This document shows positions 26,716-34,878 of a stretch of DNA of 64,000 nt, in pieces. The notes beneath the pieces are model-generated. The model had not been told where the DNA came from. It did no database searches and worked only from the letters and a program-made list of their open reading frames with translations. Source of the DNA: Streptomyces fulvorobeus. GTDB taxonomy: Bacteria > Actinomycetota > Actinomycetes > Streptomycetales > Streptomycetaceae. The stretch spans positions 2,976,001 through 3,040,000 of the forward strand of contig NZ_BLWC01000001.1 of assembly GCF_013167895.1 (NCBI RefSeq). The letters are read 5' to 3'. Position 1 is the stretch's first letter, and every line of letters begins with the position of its first letter. The translations under genes were made by a program, and so were the position numbers.

Positions 26716-28797
26716 TCAGGCGTGGTCGGGGTGGACGTAGACCGAGTGCGGGCCGTTGTCCCGGTAGACCAGCTCGCCCCGTTCGGCCGCTGCTTTGAGT
26801 GCGGCGCGCACGGCCTGGCGGCTGCGCCGGACGAGATCGGCGACGGCGGACGGCTTCATGCCCGCCGGGCCCGCTGTCTTGATCGCGGCGACCGCGTCAG
26901 CCACCCACGCGGGCCCGCCCTCGTCATCACTGTCCCGCAGTGCCGACAGGTTCAGCCCCGGTGACGCGGCCGGAGGTTCCGGTGTGCTTCCGGGCTCGGG
27001 GGCGGTGCCGAATTGCTGGTCGATCTGTTCCATGAACGCGCGTACGGCCGCGTCTTCATCGGATACCGGGGCCGCCTGCTCGTTGCGGAGTGCGGACAGG
27101 TTCAGTCCGTTGCTCACGGCTGACTGTCCGGCCGGTCCGGCGTCGGCGGCCGGGGTGTTGGTCGGGTCTCGCATCCACGCGGTGCGCTCCGCCTCCCACC
27201 GGTTCGCGTATGCGTCGCCCGCCGCCTTGGCGGAGATGGTGTCCAGGGTGGGGTGCATGTCGGTGGTGGCGTGGACGATGTCGCGGATCTGGTTGGGCAG
27301 AATCCGCCAGTTCTTGAACAGGGCTGCGGCGGACTCGGGGGTGCCCATGAACCCGGCTCCCTTGTAGGGGGCTTGATCCACGCGGAGCCCGCGAGTGCCG
27401 GGGAAGACTCTGCTCAGGTCCATGCCCTCGACTTCCCCGCCGGTCAGGCAGACCCGGGCCTTGGCTTCGCGGCGGATCATCAGGTTCCCGAGCACCGCCC
27501 CGGTGGCACCCAGCGCGGTGAGCACGGTGCGCACCCCCATGGCGCGCAGCATCCGGATCACTTCGAGGATCTTCTTCGCGAGGTCCTTCATGCGCCGGTC
27601 GGTGCTGGTCAGGATCTCCGCACCTTCATCGACGACCAGCATGATCTGGGGGATCTTCGCGCTGATGGGGAGCTGGTCGGTGTTCGCCTTAGCCATGAGG
27701 TCCTGGTAGGCGACCTTGCGGCGCAACCCGATGACCAGGGCCGCATCGAGCATCAGCGTGGCTTCCTCGTGGGTTGAGGCGAGCCAGTCGATGCCCGGCC
27801 GGACCCCGTCCACGGGTGCCCCGTGGATGTCGAGTGCGGGGCGCACCCAGGGCAGGCCGGCCGATCCGGCGTTCAGGTCGATCACCCAGGTCAGGACGTC
27901 GGTGGTGCGGGCGAACCCCGCCAGGATGACGTGGACCATGTTCGTCTTCCCGGACCCGGTGGGGCCCACGACCAGCGCGCACTGCTCGCGCAGAAAGACG
28001 CAGATCTCTTCGGCGTTGGTGCGGTAGCCCCACGGGATGCCGGTGTAGATCGACAGGGGGCTGTAGTCGGACGGGTAGGTGCGTTCCTCGGAGAGGACGT
28101 TGACCGTGGTCACGTCGATGAGCACCCGGCCTTGGTGGATGCCTTGGGAGGCGACGGCGGTGCAGCCGTGCGGGAGGCGGGCGTCGGCGGACAGCGCGGC
28201 GGAGTGCTGGGCGATCCGGTCGTAGGTGGTCCCACCGGCGGGGAGTTCGGCATCGATGGTGAACCCGGTACCGGTCGGCCAGATCTCCACCGCGACGACC
28301 CGCAGCGTGATCGTGCAAACCCGCTGCACCCGGTCCACCCACTCGGCGGCGATCGCCCGCCGTTCCGCACTGAGTTCGCGGCTGACCTGTCGTTCATCGG
28401 CCGCGATGGCCTCCAGCTCCCTGGCCTCTTCATAGAGGAGGGTGGTACGGGCGGCGGCGCCGATACCGACGCCGATGGTGGCGAGTGATCCGAGGGCGGC
28501 CCAGGTCAGGGGGCCGGTGGTCATGGCCCAGGTGGTCCATCCGGCGCCTACCAGCCAGGAGGCGGAGCGCATGGCGATGGTGCGGGCGGAAAGGCGTTCG
28601 CGCAGGCTGCTGACGGTGTGGCCGATCGCCCCGGCCGCACCGATGGTGAGGGCCCAGGCGGGGGGCATACCGGTGGCTGCTCCGGTGGTGGCGAGGGCGA
28701 GGCATCCGGTGGTGGCGGACAGGGCGCCGGTCACGGGTCCGTGACCGGCAGCCCAGTCCCACACCGGCCCCGTGCTGGCCTGTGTGGTGGTGGTCAT
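26716..28797 (-). CDS. FtsK/SpoIIIE-type DNA translocase (TraB-like)
   Basis: A 693-residue protein. The N-terminal 130 residues contain membrane helices (WAALGSLATIGVGIGAAART). The motor domain has Walker A LVVGPTGSGKTNMVHVILA and Walker B QIMLVVDEGAEILTSTD. The last 65 residues form a winged-helix segment (GMKPSAVADLVRRSRQAVRA) like the FtsK gamma or TraB DNA-recognition domain. A hexamer of such a protein alone moves double-stranded DNA between Streptomyces hyphae, so this is the core conjugation gene. It starts 2 bp after the preceding gene. The repeat block at 26593-26699 just downstream is a likely recognition site. Confidence 0.9.
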   Translation of the reverse strand: MTTTTQASTGPVWDWAAGHGPVTGALSATTGCLALATTGAATGMPPAWALTIGAAGAIGHTVSSLRERLSARTIAMRSASWLVGAGWTTWAMTTGPLTWAALGSLATIGVGIGAAARTTLLYEEARELEAIAADERQVSRELSAERRAIAAEWVDRVQRVCTITLRVVAVEIWPTGTGFTIDAELPAGGTTYDRIAQHSAALSADARLPHGCTAVASQGIHQGRVLIDVTTVNVLSEERTYPSDYSPLSIYTGIPWGYRTNAEEICVFLREQCALVVGPTGSGKTNMVHVILAGFARTTDVLTWVIDLNAGSAGLPWVRPALDIHGAPVDGVRPGIDWLASTHEEATLMLDAALVIGLRRKVAYQDLMAKANTDQLPISAKIPQIMLVVDEGAEILTSTDRRMKDLAKKILEVIRMLRAMGVRTVLTALGATGAVLGNLMIRREAKARVCLTGGEVEGMDLSRVFPGTRGLRVDQAPYKGAGFMGTPESAAALFKNWRILPNQIRDIVHATTDMHPTLDTISAKAAGDAYANRWEAERTAWMRDPTNTPAADAGPAGQSAVSNGLNLSALRNEQAAPVSDEDAAVRAFMEQIDQQFGTAPEPGSTPEPPAASPGLNLSALRDSDDEGGPAWVADAVAAIKTAGPAGMKPSAVADLVRRSRQAVRAALKAAAERGELVYRDNGPHSVYVHPDHA

Positions 28798-28799
28798 GA

Positions 28800-29819
28800 T
28801 CAGACGTTCCAGCCCTTCTCGGCCTCGTGTCCGTTGCGGGGGTCTTCGTGGCGGGCGATGTCCTGCTCGTGGGAGAGGCGGAACAGCGGCCCCATGTCCT
28901 CCGCGACCGCGACCGCCGACATGACCGCGCCGAAGATGGAGCTGAAGCCCTCCGCGACGTCCTTCTCCAGCGGGAACTCCGAATCCGCCCGCTCCGCCAG
29001 GATCTTCATCACGTTCGCGACGCTCGTGAGCGCATCCGGGAGCCGCTCGACCATGGCCAGGATCTCCATGGCCGACTCAGGCTCGTACTGCCCCGCGGCG
29101 GCTTCCATCTCCGCCGCGTACTCCTCGAACCGGAAACCAGACATGCCCTCTCCCTCACTCGCAGTCATGGTGGGTGCTGCCGGCATCAGCCCCTCGGGGC
29201 GCTCCGCCGTGTCACTGATCTGCTCGGCGCTGTCAGCCGCCTCGGCGTCGGCAGCCGCTTCGTCGTCCTCCAGAGCAGCGCGTATGGCGTCGTCCCGGAG
29301 GGTGCGCTGCTCCTCGGCCGTGCGGGTCATCCGGGCGTAGAGACGGCGGCCCGGGTACTGGAGCCAGGCCCAGCCGAGCTTCCGACCCAGCGGCGTGCTG
29401 ACCATCCCGACCAGGCCCAACGCCCCGGCGAGCAGCGCGGCCAGCAGGCGGCGGCCCTGAAAGCGGGCAGCGGACCGCCACAGCGCTTTGCGCGCCTTCT
29501 TCCTGACCGGCGCCTTACGGATGTCGTCGCGCTGAGCGGCGACCTTTCCGGCCGTCCGCTGGTCACGCGCCTGGCGGCTGCGCTCAATTGCCGCTCCCTT
29601 GGCGGCACCGACCCGGCCTGCCGCCTTGCTCACAGACCGGCCCACCGGACCCTTATGGTCCAGCGACGCAGACCGCGCGGCGGTCTTGGCGTTACGGCGG
29701 GCATCCTTCACAGCCCGCCGCGCCCCAGCCGTCTCAGACCGCCGATCAGCCCGGGACGGAGCCGCCTTGCGGGCCGACTCGCGCAATGCCTTGACCTGCC
29801 CCGCACGCCCCCGAGACAT
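28800..29819 (-). CDS. AICE transfer-associated protein, basic coiled-coil region plus membrane segment
   Basis: About 339 residues from an ATG at 29819 that lacks a clear ribosome site. A strongly basic N-terminal half (RESARKAAPSRADRRSETAG, VRKKARKALWRSAARFQGRR) is followed by a hydrophobic segment (LLAALLAGALGLVGMVSTPL) and an acidic C-terminal half (DDEAAADAEAADSAEQI, FRFEEYAAEMEAAAGQYEPE). The open frame extends upstream past this ATG, and its sequence there (PTPPQDTQDPGAGSASG) looks coding. The gene may therefore be the C-terminal part of one protein with the frame ending at 29746. It is co-directional with the translocase 2 bp downstream. Function unknown. Confidence 0.65.
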   Translation of the reverse strand: MSRGRAGQVKALRESARKAAPSRADRRSETAGARRAVKDARRNAKTAARSASLDHKGPVGRSVSKAAGRVGAAKGAAIERSRQARDQRTAGKVAAQRDDIRKAPVRKKARKALWRSAARFQGRRLLAALLAGALGLVGMVSTPLGRKLGWAWLQYPGRRLYARMTRTAEEQRTLRDDAIRAALEDDEAAADAEAADSAEQISDTAERPEGLMPAAPTMTASEGEGMSGFRFEEYAAEMEAAAGQYEPESAMEILAMVERLPDALTSVANVMKILAERADSEFPLEKDVAEGFSSIFGAVMSAVAVAEDMGPLFRLSHEQDIARHEDPRNGHEAEKGWNV

Positions 29820-30405
29820 ACCCGAAGCCGACCCAGCCCCGGGGTCTTGGGTGTCTTGCGGGGGTGTGGGGGCTGCGGTGCAGCGCTCCCGCCTTCGAGC
29901 CCGCCGTAGAAGAACCGGTCGTGCCGTGAGCGGTCTTCCTCCCGCCACGGCCTGGCGTCTTACTGGTGCCGGCGTTCCCGTTACGGGACTGCTTCGGCAC
30001 CCCTCCCGCCGCACCACGACGGCCGGAAGCGCGGCCCACCGGAGCGGCTGCGCTCGACTTGCGGGATGTACGGCCTGCACTTTTGCCAGACCCCCAGCCG
30101 GTGGTCGTCTTGGTCCTTGTCTTGTGGGGCTTGTTCTTGGTGCGGCGGGTGCGGGTGGCTGCGACTGTGCCGAGGACGACGGCACCCGTGGCGGCAACAG
30201 CCAAAGCAGCGGGGCCTCCGACCAGCGCGGCAGCCGCCATCAGGGACGCGGTGGCGTTGGTGCCGGTCACCGCGAGCGGGACGACCGGCCACCCGCCCGG
30301 GGTGTGCTCTACCTCGGCGGCCGGCTTCTGCGCAGGCGGAGGAGACGGGTCAGTGTCCGGAGCCGCCACCGGGGCTACTTCCGGAGCAAGGGTGGTGTCA
30401 GTCAT
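29746..30405 (-). CDS. AICE membrane protein with basic tail, possibly fused to the next gene
   Basis: A 219-residue frame from the ATG at 30405 with GGGAG ten bases upstream. An acidic, proline-rich start (APVAAPDTDPSPPPAQKPA) leads to hydrophobic segments (ASLMAAAALVGGPAALAV, ATGAVVLGTVAATR) and a Lys/Arg/Gly/Ser-rich stretch (RTKNKPHKTRTKTTTGWGSG). The last 40 residues (RSPHTPARHPRPRGWVGFGY) look out of frame, and the neighbouring frame carries a more protein-like continuation. It overlaps the next gene by 74 bp. A frameshift near 29880, or programmed slippage, would join them into one product of about 500 residues. Confidence 0.6.
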   Translation of the reverse strand: MTDTTLAPEVAPVAAPDTDPSPPPAQKPAAEVEHTPGGWPVVPLAVTGTNATASLMAAAALVGGPAALAVAATGAVVLGTVAATRTRRTKNKPHKTRTKTTTGWGSGKSAGRTSRKSSAAAPVGRASGRRGAAGGVPKQSRNGNAGTSKTPGRGGRKTAHGTTGSSTAGSKAGALHRSPHTPARHPRPRGWVGFGYVSGACGAGQGIARVGPQGGSVPG

Positions 30406-30487
30406 GCTGAGTTCACTCCCTTGGGAGTAGGAGGGCCCGGCCGGATCTGTCGAGGAGAGGGCCGGGCCCTGTGCGGGTGGGAAGCGC

Positions 30488-30880
30488 TCAGGCGGCGAGG
30501 AACAGGGCCGCAACGAGCAGTGCGGTGAGATGCGCGGTCTGATCGACGTGCGCAGCACCGCCGGTCGCGGCCCAGCCGGTTTGGCGGGCATGGTCCATCC
30601 ACCAGGCCACCGGCCACCTGCGGTCGATGAACGCATGCGTCGCACCGATCCAGACCAGTGCTGCCAGCGCGGCCGGCACTGAAACCGGCAGGTCCAGCAG
30701 CACCACCCCTGCGAGGAGTCCCGCACCGCACGTGACGATGTGGGTGGCGGCGTGCGTGAAGCTGGCCCGCCACCCTGCCGCACCGCAGTCCGCCTTGTGT
30801 GCGGCCTGATGATCGGTCTGGAACGGGTAGTCGGCCAGCAGATGACCCAGGTAGAGCAGGATGAACAGCGAAGCGAACAC
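30488..30880 (-). CDS. DUF3307-type membrane protein
   Basis: A 130-residue protein from a GTG with GGAAGGA upstream. It shows the DUF3307 pattern: LYLGHLLADYPFQTDHQAAH, then three or four hydrophobic helices with conserved His (HAATHIVTCGAGLLAGVVLL, GATHAFIDRRWPVAWW, HLTALLVAALFLA). DUF3307 proteins are polytopic membrane proteins of unknown function and are common passengers of AICEs and phage-like islands. It lies within the row of small transfer-associated genes. Confidence 0.78.
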   Translation of the reverse strand: MFASLFILLYLGHLLADYPFQTDHQAAHKADCGAAGWRASFTHAATHIVTCGAGLLAGVVLLDLPVSVPAALAALVWIGATHAFIDRRWPVAWWMDHARQTGWAATGGAAHVDQTAHLTALLVAALFLAA

Positions 30881-30898
30881 GACCGGTGTCCTTCCGGT

Positions 30899-31228
30899 TC
30901 ATGAGGGCGGGCAATCGGCGCAGGGCACGCACATGCCCAGCGAACGCGGAATGCAGTAACCGGCATCGCGCCGGCAGGCGGGGCAGGTCCGCCGGGCAGC
31001 CATGGCCTTGGCAAGAGCCGCCGCACGGCCCGGGGACATCGGGCGGACCGGCTTGGCCCGGTCGATGCGGTAGAGGTAAGCGACCAGCGGGCCACGCCTG
31101 CGGCGCGGCCGATGGACCTCCGCGACGACGTCCTGACCACCAGGCCGCAGCCCCAGCGCACGGAGCTGACGGCGGGTGGCCAGGCCCTCGGGGGCGAGCC
31201 GCCACCGGTAGGTGGGCAGGGTGCTCAC
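30899..31228 (-). CDS. RRQRL-motif zinc-binding protein
   Basis: A 109-residue protein from the GTG at 31228, overlapping the upstream stop by 4 bases (GTGA). It begins STLPTYRWRLAPEGLATRRQ with RRQLRALGLRPGGQ, the motif that names this AICE family. It ends with a cysteine cluster (RRTCPACRRDAGYCIPRSLG, MCVPCADCPPS) that can bind one or two zinc ions. The family is nearly confined to actinomycete conjugative elements; its function is not established. DNA or RNA binding is plausible from basic residues plus zinc fingers. Confidence 0.78.
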   Translation of the reverse strand: MSTLPTYRWRLAPEGLATRRQLRALGLRPGGQDVVAEVHRPRRRRGPLVAYLYRIDRAKPVRPMSPGRAAALAKAMAARRTCPACRRDAGYCIPRSLGMCVPCADCPPS

Positions 31229-31737
31229 CGGGTTTCTCCGAGGAGGACGGGCTGGATACGCCACCGGACCTCAGAGGCCGGGACGGTGGTGCCGTCGCAG
31301 CAGGTGGTGTGCGGGGTCCACCCGGCCCTTGCGGCGCCCTCGGCCTCGGCGGCGATCTCAGCGGCGTCGGCCGTGGCGTGGATGCTGTGCAGCTCCCCGA
31401 AGCGGAAGAGCACGTAGACCCGATGGGCCCGCTGGTTCTGCTTGCGGACGGCGCGGAGCAGGGTGCGCAACGCTTGGCGGTCCTCGGTGTCCAGCAGCAC
31501 CTGGGCCCGCAGGGCCTCCAGCTCGCCTTCGAGCCGGGCCGCATCCAGCCGGGACTGGGCCAGGTCGGCCCGCAGTTCCTCCGCCACGTCGTCGGCTTGG
31601 GTCAGGTGGTCGAGCATGTCGCCGCTCTGCTCCAGGCACTTGTCAGCCTCAGTGCGGGCGGCCTCGGCCTCCGTCTCAGCCTCGGTGAGGCTGTCGCGCA
31701 GGGCGGCCAGGGTGCGGATGCGGATCAGGGTGATCAT
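31225..31737 (-). CDS. AICE coiled-coil protein
   Basis: A 170-residue protein. The first 90 residues are a long coiled coil rich in Ala, Glu, Asp and Leu (TEAETEAEAARTEADKCLEQ, LRADLAQSRLDAARLEGELE). The C-terminal part (HRVYVLFRFGELHSIHATAD, AARAGWTPHTTCCDG) is compact. I do not recognise a named domain but similar proteins recur in AICEs. Its start overlaps the upstream gene stop (ATGA) and its stop overlaps the zinc-binding gene (GTGA), so it is translated as part of a coupled chain from 33300 to 30899. Confidence 0.7.
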   Translation of the reverse strand: MITLIRIRTLAALRDSLTEAETEAEAARTEADKCLEQSGDMLDHLTQADDVAEELRADLAQSRLDAARLEGELEALRAQVLLDTEDRQALRTLLRAVRKQNQRAHRVYVLFRFGELHSIHATADAAEIAAEAEGAARAGWTPHTTCCDGTTVPASEVRWRIQPVLLGETR

Positions 31738-32744
31738 GCGGTGGCTCCCTCAAGGTCCGATGCAGGGGCAGGGGTGGTGTCGCGGTGTTCCTGGTAGCGG
31801 GCGGTCACCCAGCCGGTGGACCAGCCACACAGCTCAGCGGCCTGCCGGATAGACAGCCCGGCCTCGAACGCGGCCCGGACCGTGACCCGCGCCCGCTCCT
31901 CACCCTGCTTCTCATCGGCGGGACCGGCGGACAGCAAAGCCTGGCGTTCACGCTCAACCCGCTCCTGTTCACGCTCACGCTCACGGCGTTCACGGGCCTC
32001 CCGCTCCCGGGCCTCCAGCTCGCGGCGCTGCGCGGCCTCGCGTTCAAGGCGTTCACGCTCGGCCTGCTGCTGTTCACGCATCTGTTCACGGCGTTCACGG
32101 ACCTCCCGCTCAGCCCGCTCCTTCGCCTCTGCCCGCTCGCGCTCCTCACGCCGCGCGGCGTCCTCCCGGGCGGCCTGTTCACGGACGATGAGCGCTTCGT
32201 GTTCACGCTGTTCACGGGCCAACTGCGCCGCGTACTCGCGCTCCTCACGCACCCGCCGCTCCTGCGCCTCACGGCGCTCCTCAGCGGCCCGCTCGCGCTC
32301 CACCCGCTCGGCCTTGAGCTGTGCTTCGCGGGCGGTGTGGGCGGCGGTGATGGCCTGCCGGTAGGCGAGACCGGTCTCAGCCGTGACGATCAGAAGCAGG
32401 GGCGCGACCGAGTGGACCGCCGCCCCGACCAGGTCCTTCTTCAGCGCGCTGTCGGCCACATTCAGGGCCAGGGTCATGCCGCCGGTCATCCACCGCAACG
32501 CGATCGGCCACCGGCCCCCGTCCCCGCCCAACGCGGCCAGGACCGAGTCCAGACGGACCACGATGACAACCGCCGCATCAACCACCAGAGGCAGGATCGG
32601 AGCCGTCCACTCCCACCCCTTGGGGCTGTGGCGCTCCATCAACGGCGTCACCGTGAGGATGGAGAAGAGCATTGCCCCACCCACGATCAACCACGTACCG
32701 ACCGACAGCGCCTTCTCCGCTGAACGAATCTGAACACTGCTCAC
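31734..32744 (-). CDS. DUF2637-like membrane protein with long charged coiled coil and C-terminal HTH
   Basis: About 336 residues from the GTG at 32744, which overlaps the upstream stop (GTGA); the longer frame lies inside the DUF6303 gene. The N-terminal 140 residues hold about four membrane helices (LSVGTWLIVGGAMLFSILTV, ILPLVVDAAVVIVVRLDSVL, VAPLLLIVTAETGLAYRQAI). An Arg/Glu coiled coil of about 130 residues follows, then an HTH-like end (GLSIRQAAELCGWSTGWVTA). This is the DUF2637/SpdB-type membrane-plus-DNA-binding design found in Streptomyces conjugative elements. A link between element DNA and the membrane is a reasonable inference. Confidence 0.75.
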   Translation of the reverse strand: MSSVQIRSAEKALSVGTWLIVGGAMLFSILTVTPLMERHSPKGWEWTAPILPLVVDAAVVIVVRLDSVLAALGGDGGRWPIALRWMTGGMTLALNVADSALKKDLVGAAVHSVAPLLLIVTAETGLAYRQAITAAHTAREAQLKAERVERERAAEERREAQERRVREEREYAAQLAREQREHEALIVREQAAREDAARREERERAEAKERAEREVRERREQMREQQQAERERLEREAAQRRELEAREREARERREREREQERVERERQALLSAGPADEKQGEERARVTVRAAFEAGLSIRQAAELCGWSTGWVTARYQEHRDTTPAPASDLEGATA

Positions 32745-33025
32745 GACGCACCCCCGTCCCGTGAACACACCCGGACCGTGGCCAGCAGCCGCACCGGGGA
32801 AGTGTCGTCGTCGGGCCTCTCGGGGTACTCCGTCCACTCCCACTCGGCCCCGCTCATGAACACGAACCCCAGGCCGGTGAGCGCCTGTGAACGCTCCCCC
32901 GGCGTCGGCACGGTCCCGGGACCGAAGTCATGCTCCGGCCACTGCGAGACCGGGACACCCATCAGAGCGACGTACAAAATCCACCTGCCGCCACTGCTGG
33001 ACATCTGCGCGGTGTACTCGCTCAT
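32741..33025 (-). CDS. DUF6303 family protein
   Basis: A 94-residue protein: SEYTAQMSSSGGRWILYVAL, MGVPVSQWPEHDFGPG, GAEWEWTEYPERPDDDTSPV. It matches my memory of DUF6303, a small family almost always found in AICEs. No function is known and no membrane segment or catalytic motif is visible. Its start overlaps the DUF6284 stop (ATGA) and its stop overlaps the next start (GTGA). Confidence 0.72.
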   Translation of the reverse strand: MSEYTAQMSSSGGRWILYVALMGVPVSQWPEHDFGPGTVPTPGERSQALTGLGFVFMSGAEWEWTEYPERPDDDTSPVRLLATVRVCSRDGGAS

Positions 33026-33300
33026 GCCGCACCGCCCGACACCGTGGCGTCCGTCGCGGCGGCGGTGCGGTTGGCCAGGTCCCGGCGGGCGGCCAGCACC
33101 CGCCGGCGGGCCCGCCGGATACGCCGCTCGTCCAGCTCGGACGGGGTGCGGTCGATGGTCGTGATCTGCGCGTCGAGAAGGGCTACCTCCGCGAGGATCA
33201 GCGGCGTCTCGGTCTCGATCGCATCCAGCTCGGCATCCGACGGCTCACGCTCGGACGATGCGGCCGTAACACCGGCCTGAAGTGCTGCGATGGTGTTCAT
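33022..33300 (-). CDS. DUF6284 family protein
   Basis: A 92-residue protein from the ATG at 33300 with AGGGAGAG upstream. The helical sequence (PSDAELDAIETETPLILAEV, LLDAQITTIDRTPSELDERR, RRARRRVLAARRDL) is typical of DUF6284, a small helical AICE family of unknown function. It is the first gene of the coupled chain that runs to 30899. Its leader contains several hairpins and lies divergent from the GntR regulator. Confidence 0.74.
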   Translation of the reverse strand: MNTIAALQAGVTAASSEREPSDAELDAIETETPLILAEVALLDAQITTIDRTPSELDERRIRRARRRVLAARRDLANRTAAATDATVSGGAA

Positions 33301-33896
33301 GAGTCGTTCTCTCCCTAGAAGGATGTGCGGCTCGACAGCGGCCCCGGGGTGCATCCCGGGGCCGTGCCGCGTTTGGTGGGTGGTGTGCCTCATCAAGCAG
33401 GCAGGCACCCGGCGAGGGGTGGTTCCTGCCTGCATGACGAGGGCGATCCGGTGCTCATCAAGCGGGGATCGCCTTCGCAGGTACGGCATCCCGACAGGCC
33501 CTCTCCAGGTGCCCATGTGCCGCCCTTACTGCTACATGGCCCGCTGGCCTCGGTCATCGCGCCCGTCTGCCCTTGCGGGTACGGGGATGATCCGCTCGCT
33601 CAGCCCGGCGGCTCCGGTTTCACCCGAAGCCACCACGCGCCACGTTCCCGGGGAAGTTCCGGCCTCCCCGGCCGCCGTTCTGACCTGCCCTGCTCGCTCC
33701 CGACGCGTCCTAGTGCGCCGACCAGCTCAACCGCTGTCACCGCCCACATCACCTGTGGGGTTGTCACCAGCGGGACACAGCAGATCTTCAGTTCTCAAAG
33801 AACGAACGCTTCCTTTGAACCCGTTTCACGGGGCCCTCCGGCTCTGGCCATGCAGGTCGAAGCAGCCCAAAGAAGGCAACTCCCCCTCGCTCCGCT
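33301..33896. other. Structured leader and promoter region of the transfer gene chain
   Basis: No credible gene. Three hairpins are stacked upstream of 33300: GGCCCCGGG/CCCGGGGCC (33340-33348, 33355-33363), GCAGGCAGG/CCTGCCTGC (33397-33405, 33425-33433), and a GCGATCC/GGATCGC pair near 33443-33472. CTCATCAAGC is repeated at 33389 and 33454. The layout suggests an attenuated 5' leader or a small RNA. The transfer-gene promoter probably lies further upstream near the operator palindromes. Confidence 0.4.
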
Positions 33897-34030
33897 GAAC
33901 TAGTTCTGCGGCGCTGAGACGATTAAGGCACGCCTCGCGTTACCCTGTCAACAGAACTAGTTCAGAGAGTCGAGCGCGAGCGAGTACCGCCGCATCCCAG
34001 AACCCGACTGTCGTTTCAGGACTAGTCCTG
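33897..34030. promoter_or_regulatory. Three operator palindromes, GntR/transfer-gene divergent region
   Basis: GAACTAGTTC occurs at 33897-33906 and 33954-33963, and CAGGACTAGTCCTG, a perfect 14-bp palindrome, at 34017-34030. All share the ACTAGT core and CTG/CAG flanks. Centres are 57 and 65 bp apart. They lie between the transfer-gene leader and the GntR gene, so autoregulation plus repression of transfer genes (as for KorSA of pSAM2) is likely. Confidence 0.65.
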
Positions 34031-34077
34031 TCAGACTGGGTAGGCGCGTGAGTCACGCAGGCATCAAGGGAGACGTA

Positions 34078-34878
34078 GTGGAGGAGATCAAGGGACCGAA
34101 GATCCAGCGGCTCGCTGCTGACCTTCGGGACAAGATCCGATCGGGGGCCAAGGGCTACGGCCCTGGTGAGCCCCTGCTCAAGGTCCGGGAGTTCCAGGAG
34201 TCCGAAGGCATCGCGTACCAGACCGCGCGCGACGTGTACCGGGTGCTGGAGGACGAAGGGCTGATCATCTCGCGGCGAGGTGAAGGAACATTCGTCTCCC
34301 CGATCCTGGGGAAAATCCACCGCGATGGAACCGGCCGCTACATCAAGGCGGCCCGCGAGGAAGACGGGGCACGCGGTGCATTCGCAGCTGAGATCGCTCG
34401 GCTCGGCATGACACCGAGTGCGTCAACGGAGATCAGTCGGGCACGACCGCCGAAGCAGGTCGCCAAGGCCCTAGGCATCCACCATTCGGCGAAAACCCTC
34501 GTCAGGGCACGAGTCATGCGCGCTGACGCCACAGTCGTGCAGGTTGCAACCTCGTACTTCCCCGGGGACGTAGCCTTCGGGTCTCAGCTGGAGCAGCAGG
34601 ACACGGGCGATGGCGGAAGCAAGTCCCGCTTGGCCGACCTCGGCTATCAGCAGACCCGTATCCGAGAGTCCGTGGACGTCCGACCACCGACCAAGGAGGA
34701 AGCCGACGCGCTCGGTATCGCCGCCGACAGGCTCGTATACGAGATCACCCACATCGGGCTGACGGAGAGCGGCAGAGCCGTCGAAGTCTGCGTGCACGTC
34801 ATGCCCATCACGCTGTGGTCGCTCAGCTATGAGTGGCCCATTGACCAACCCGCCGTTCGAGAGGAAAACTCCCAGTGA
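34078..34878 (+). CDS. GntR/HutC-type repressor of the AICE
   Basis: About 266 residues from the GTG at 34078, which has GGGAGAC three bases upstream; a GTG at 34048 is an alternative. The winged HTH occupies the first 75 residues (KIQRLAADLRDKIRSG, FQESEGIAYQTARDVYRVL, GLIISRRGEGTFV). A UTRA effector-binding domain follows (LGIHHSAKTLVRARVMRADA, GIAADRLVYEITHIGLTESG). GntR repressors such as KorSA control excision and transfer in pSAM2-type elements. Three palindromes lie just upstream. Its stop overlaps the start of a second UTRA-domain gene. Confidence 0.85.
   Translation: MEEIKGPKIQRLAADLRDKIRSGAKGYGPGEPLLKVREFQESEGIAYQTARDVYRVLEDEGLIISRRGEGTFVSPILGKIHRDGTGRYIKAAREEDGARGAFAAEIARLGMTPSASTEISRARPPKQVAKALGIHHSAKTLVRARVMRADATVVQVATSYFPGDVAFGSQLEQQDTGDGGSKSRLADLGYQQTRIRESVDVRPPTKEEADALGIAADRLVYEITHIGLTESGRAVEVCVHVMPITLWSLSYEWPIDQPAVREENSQ

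Noticed and set aside
33512..33898. Plus-strand frame in the AICE control region
   Set aside because: Ser/Pro/Arg-rich composition, no ribosome site, and it runs across the first operator palindrome.
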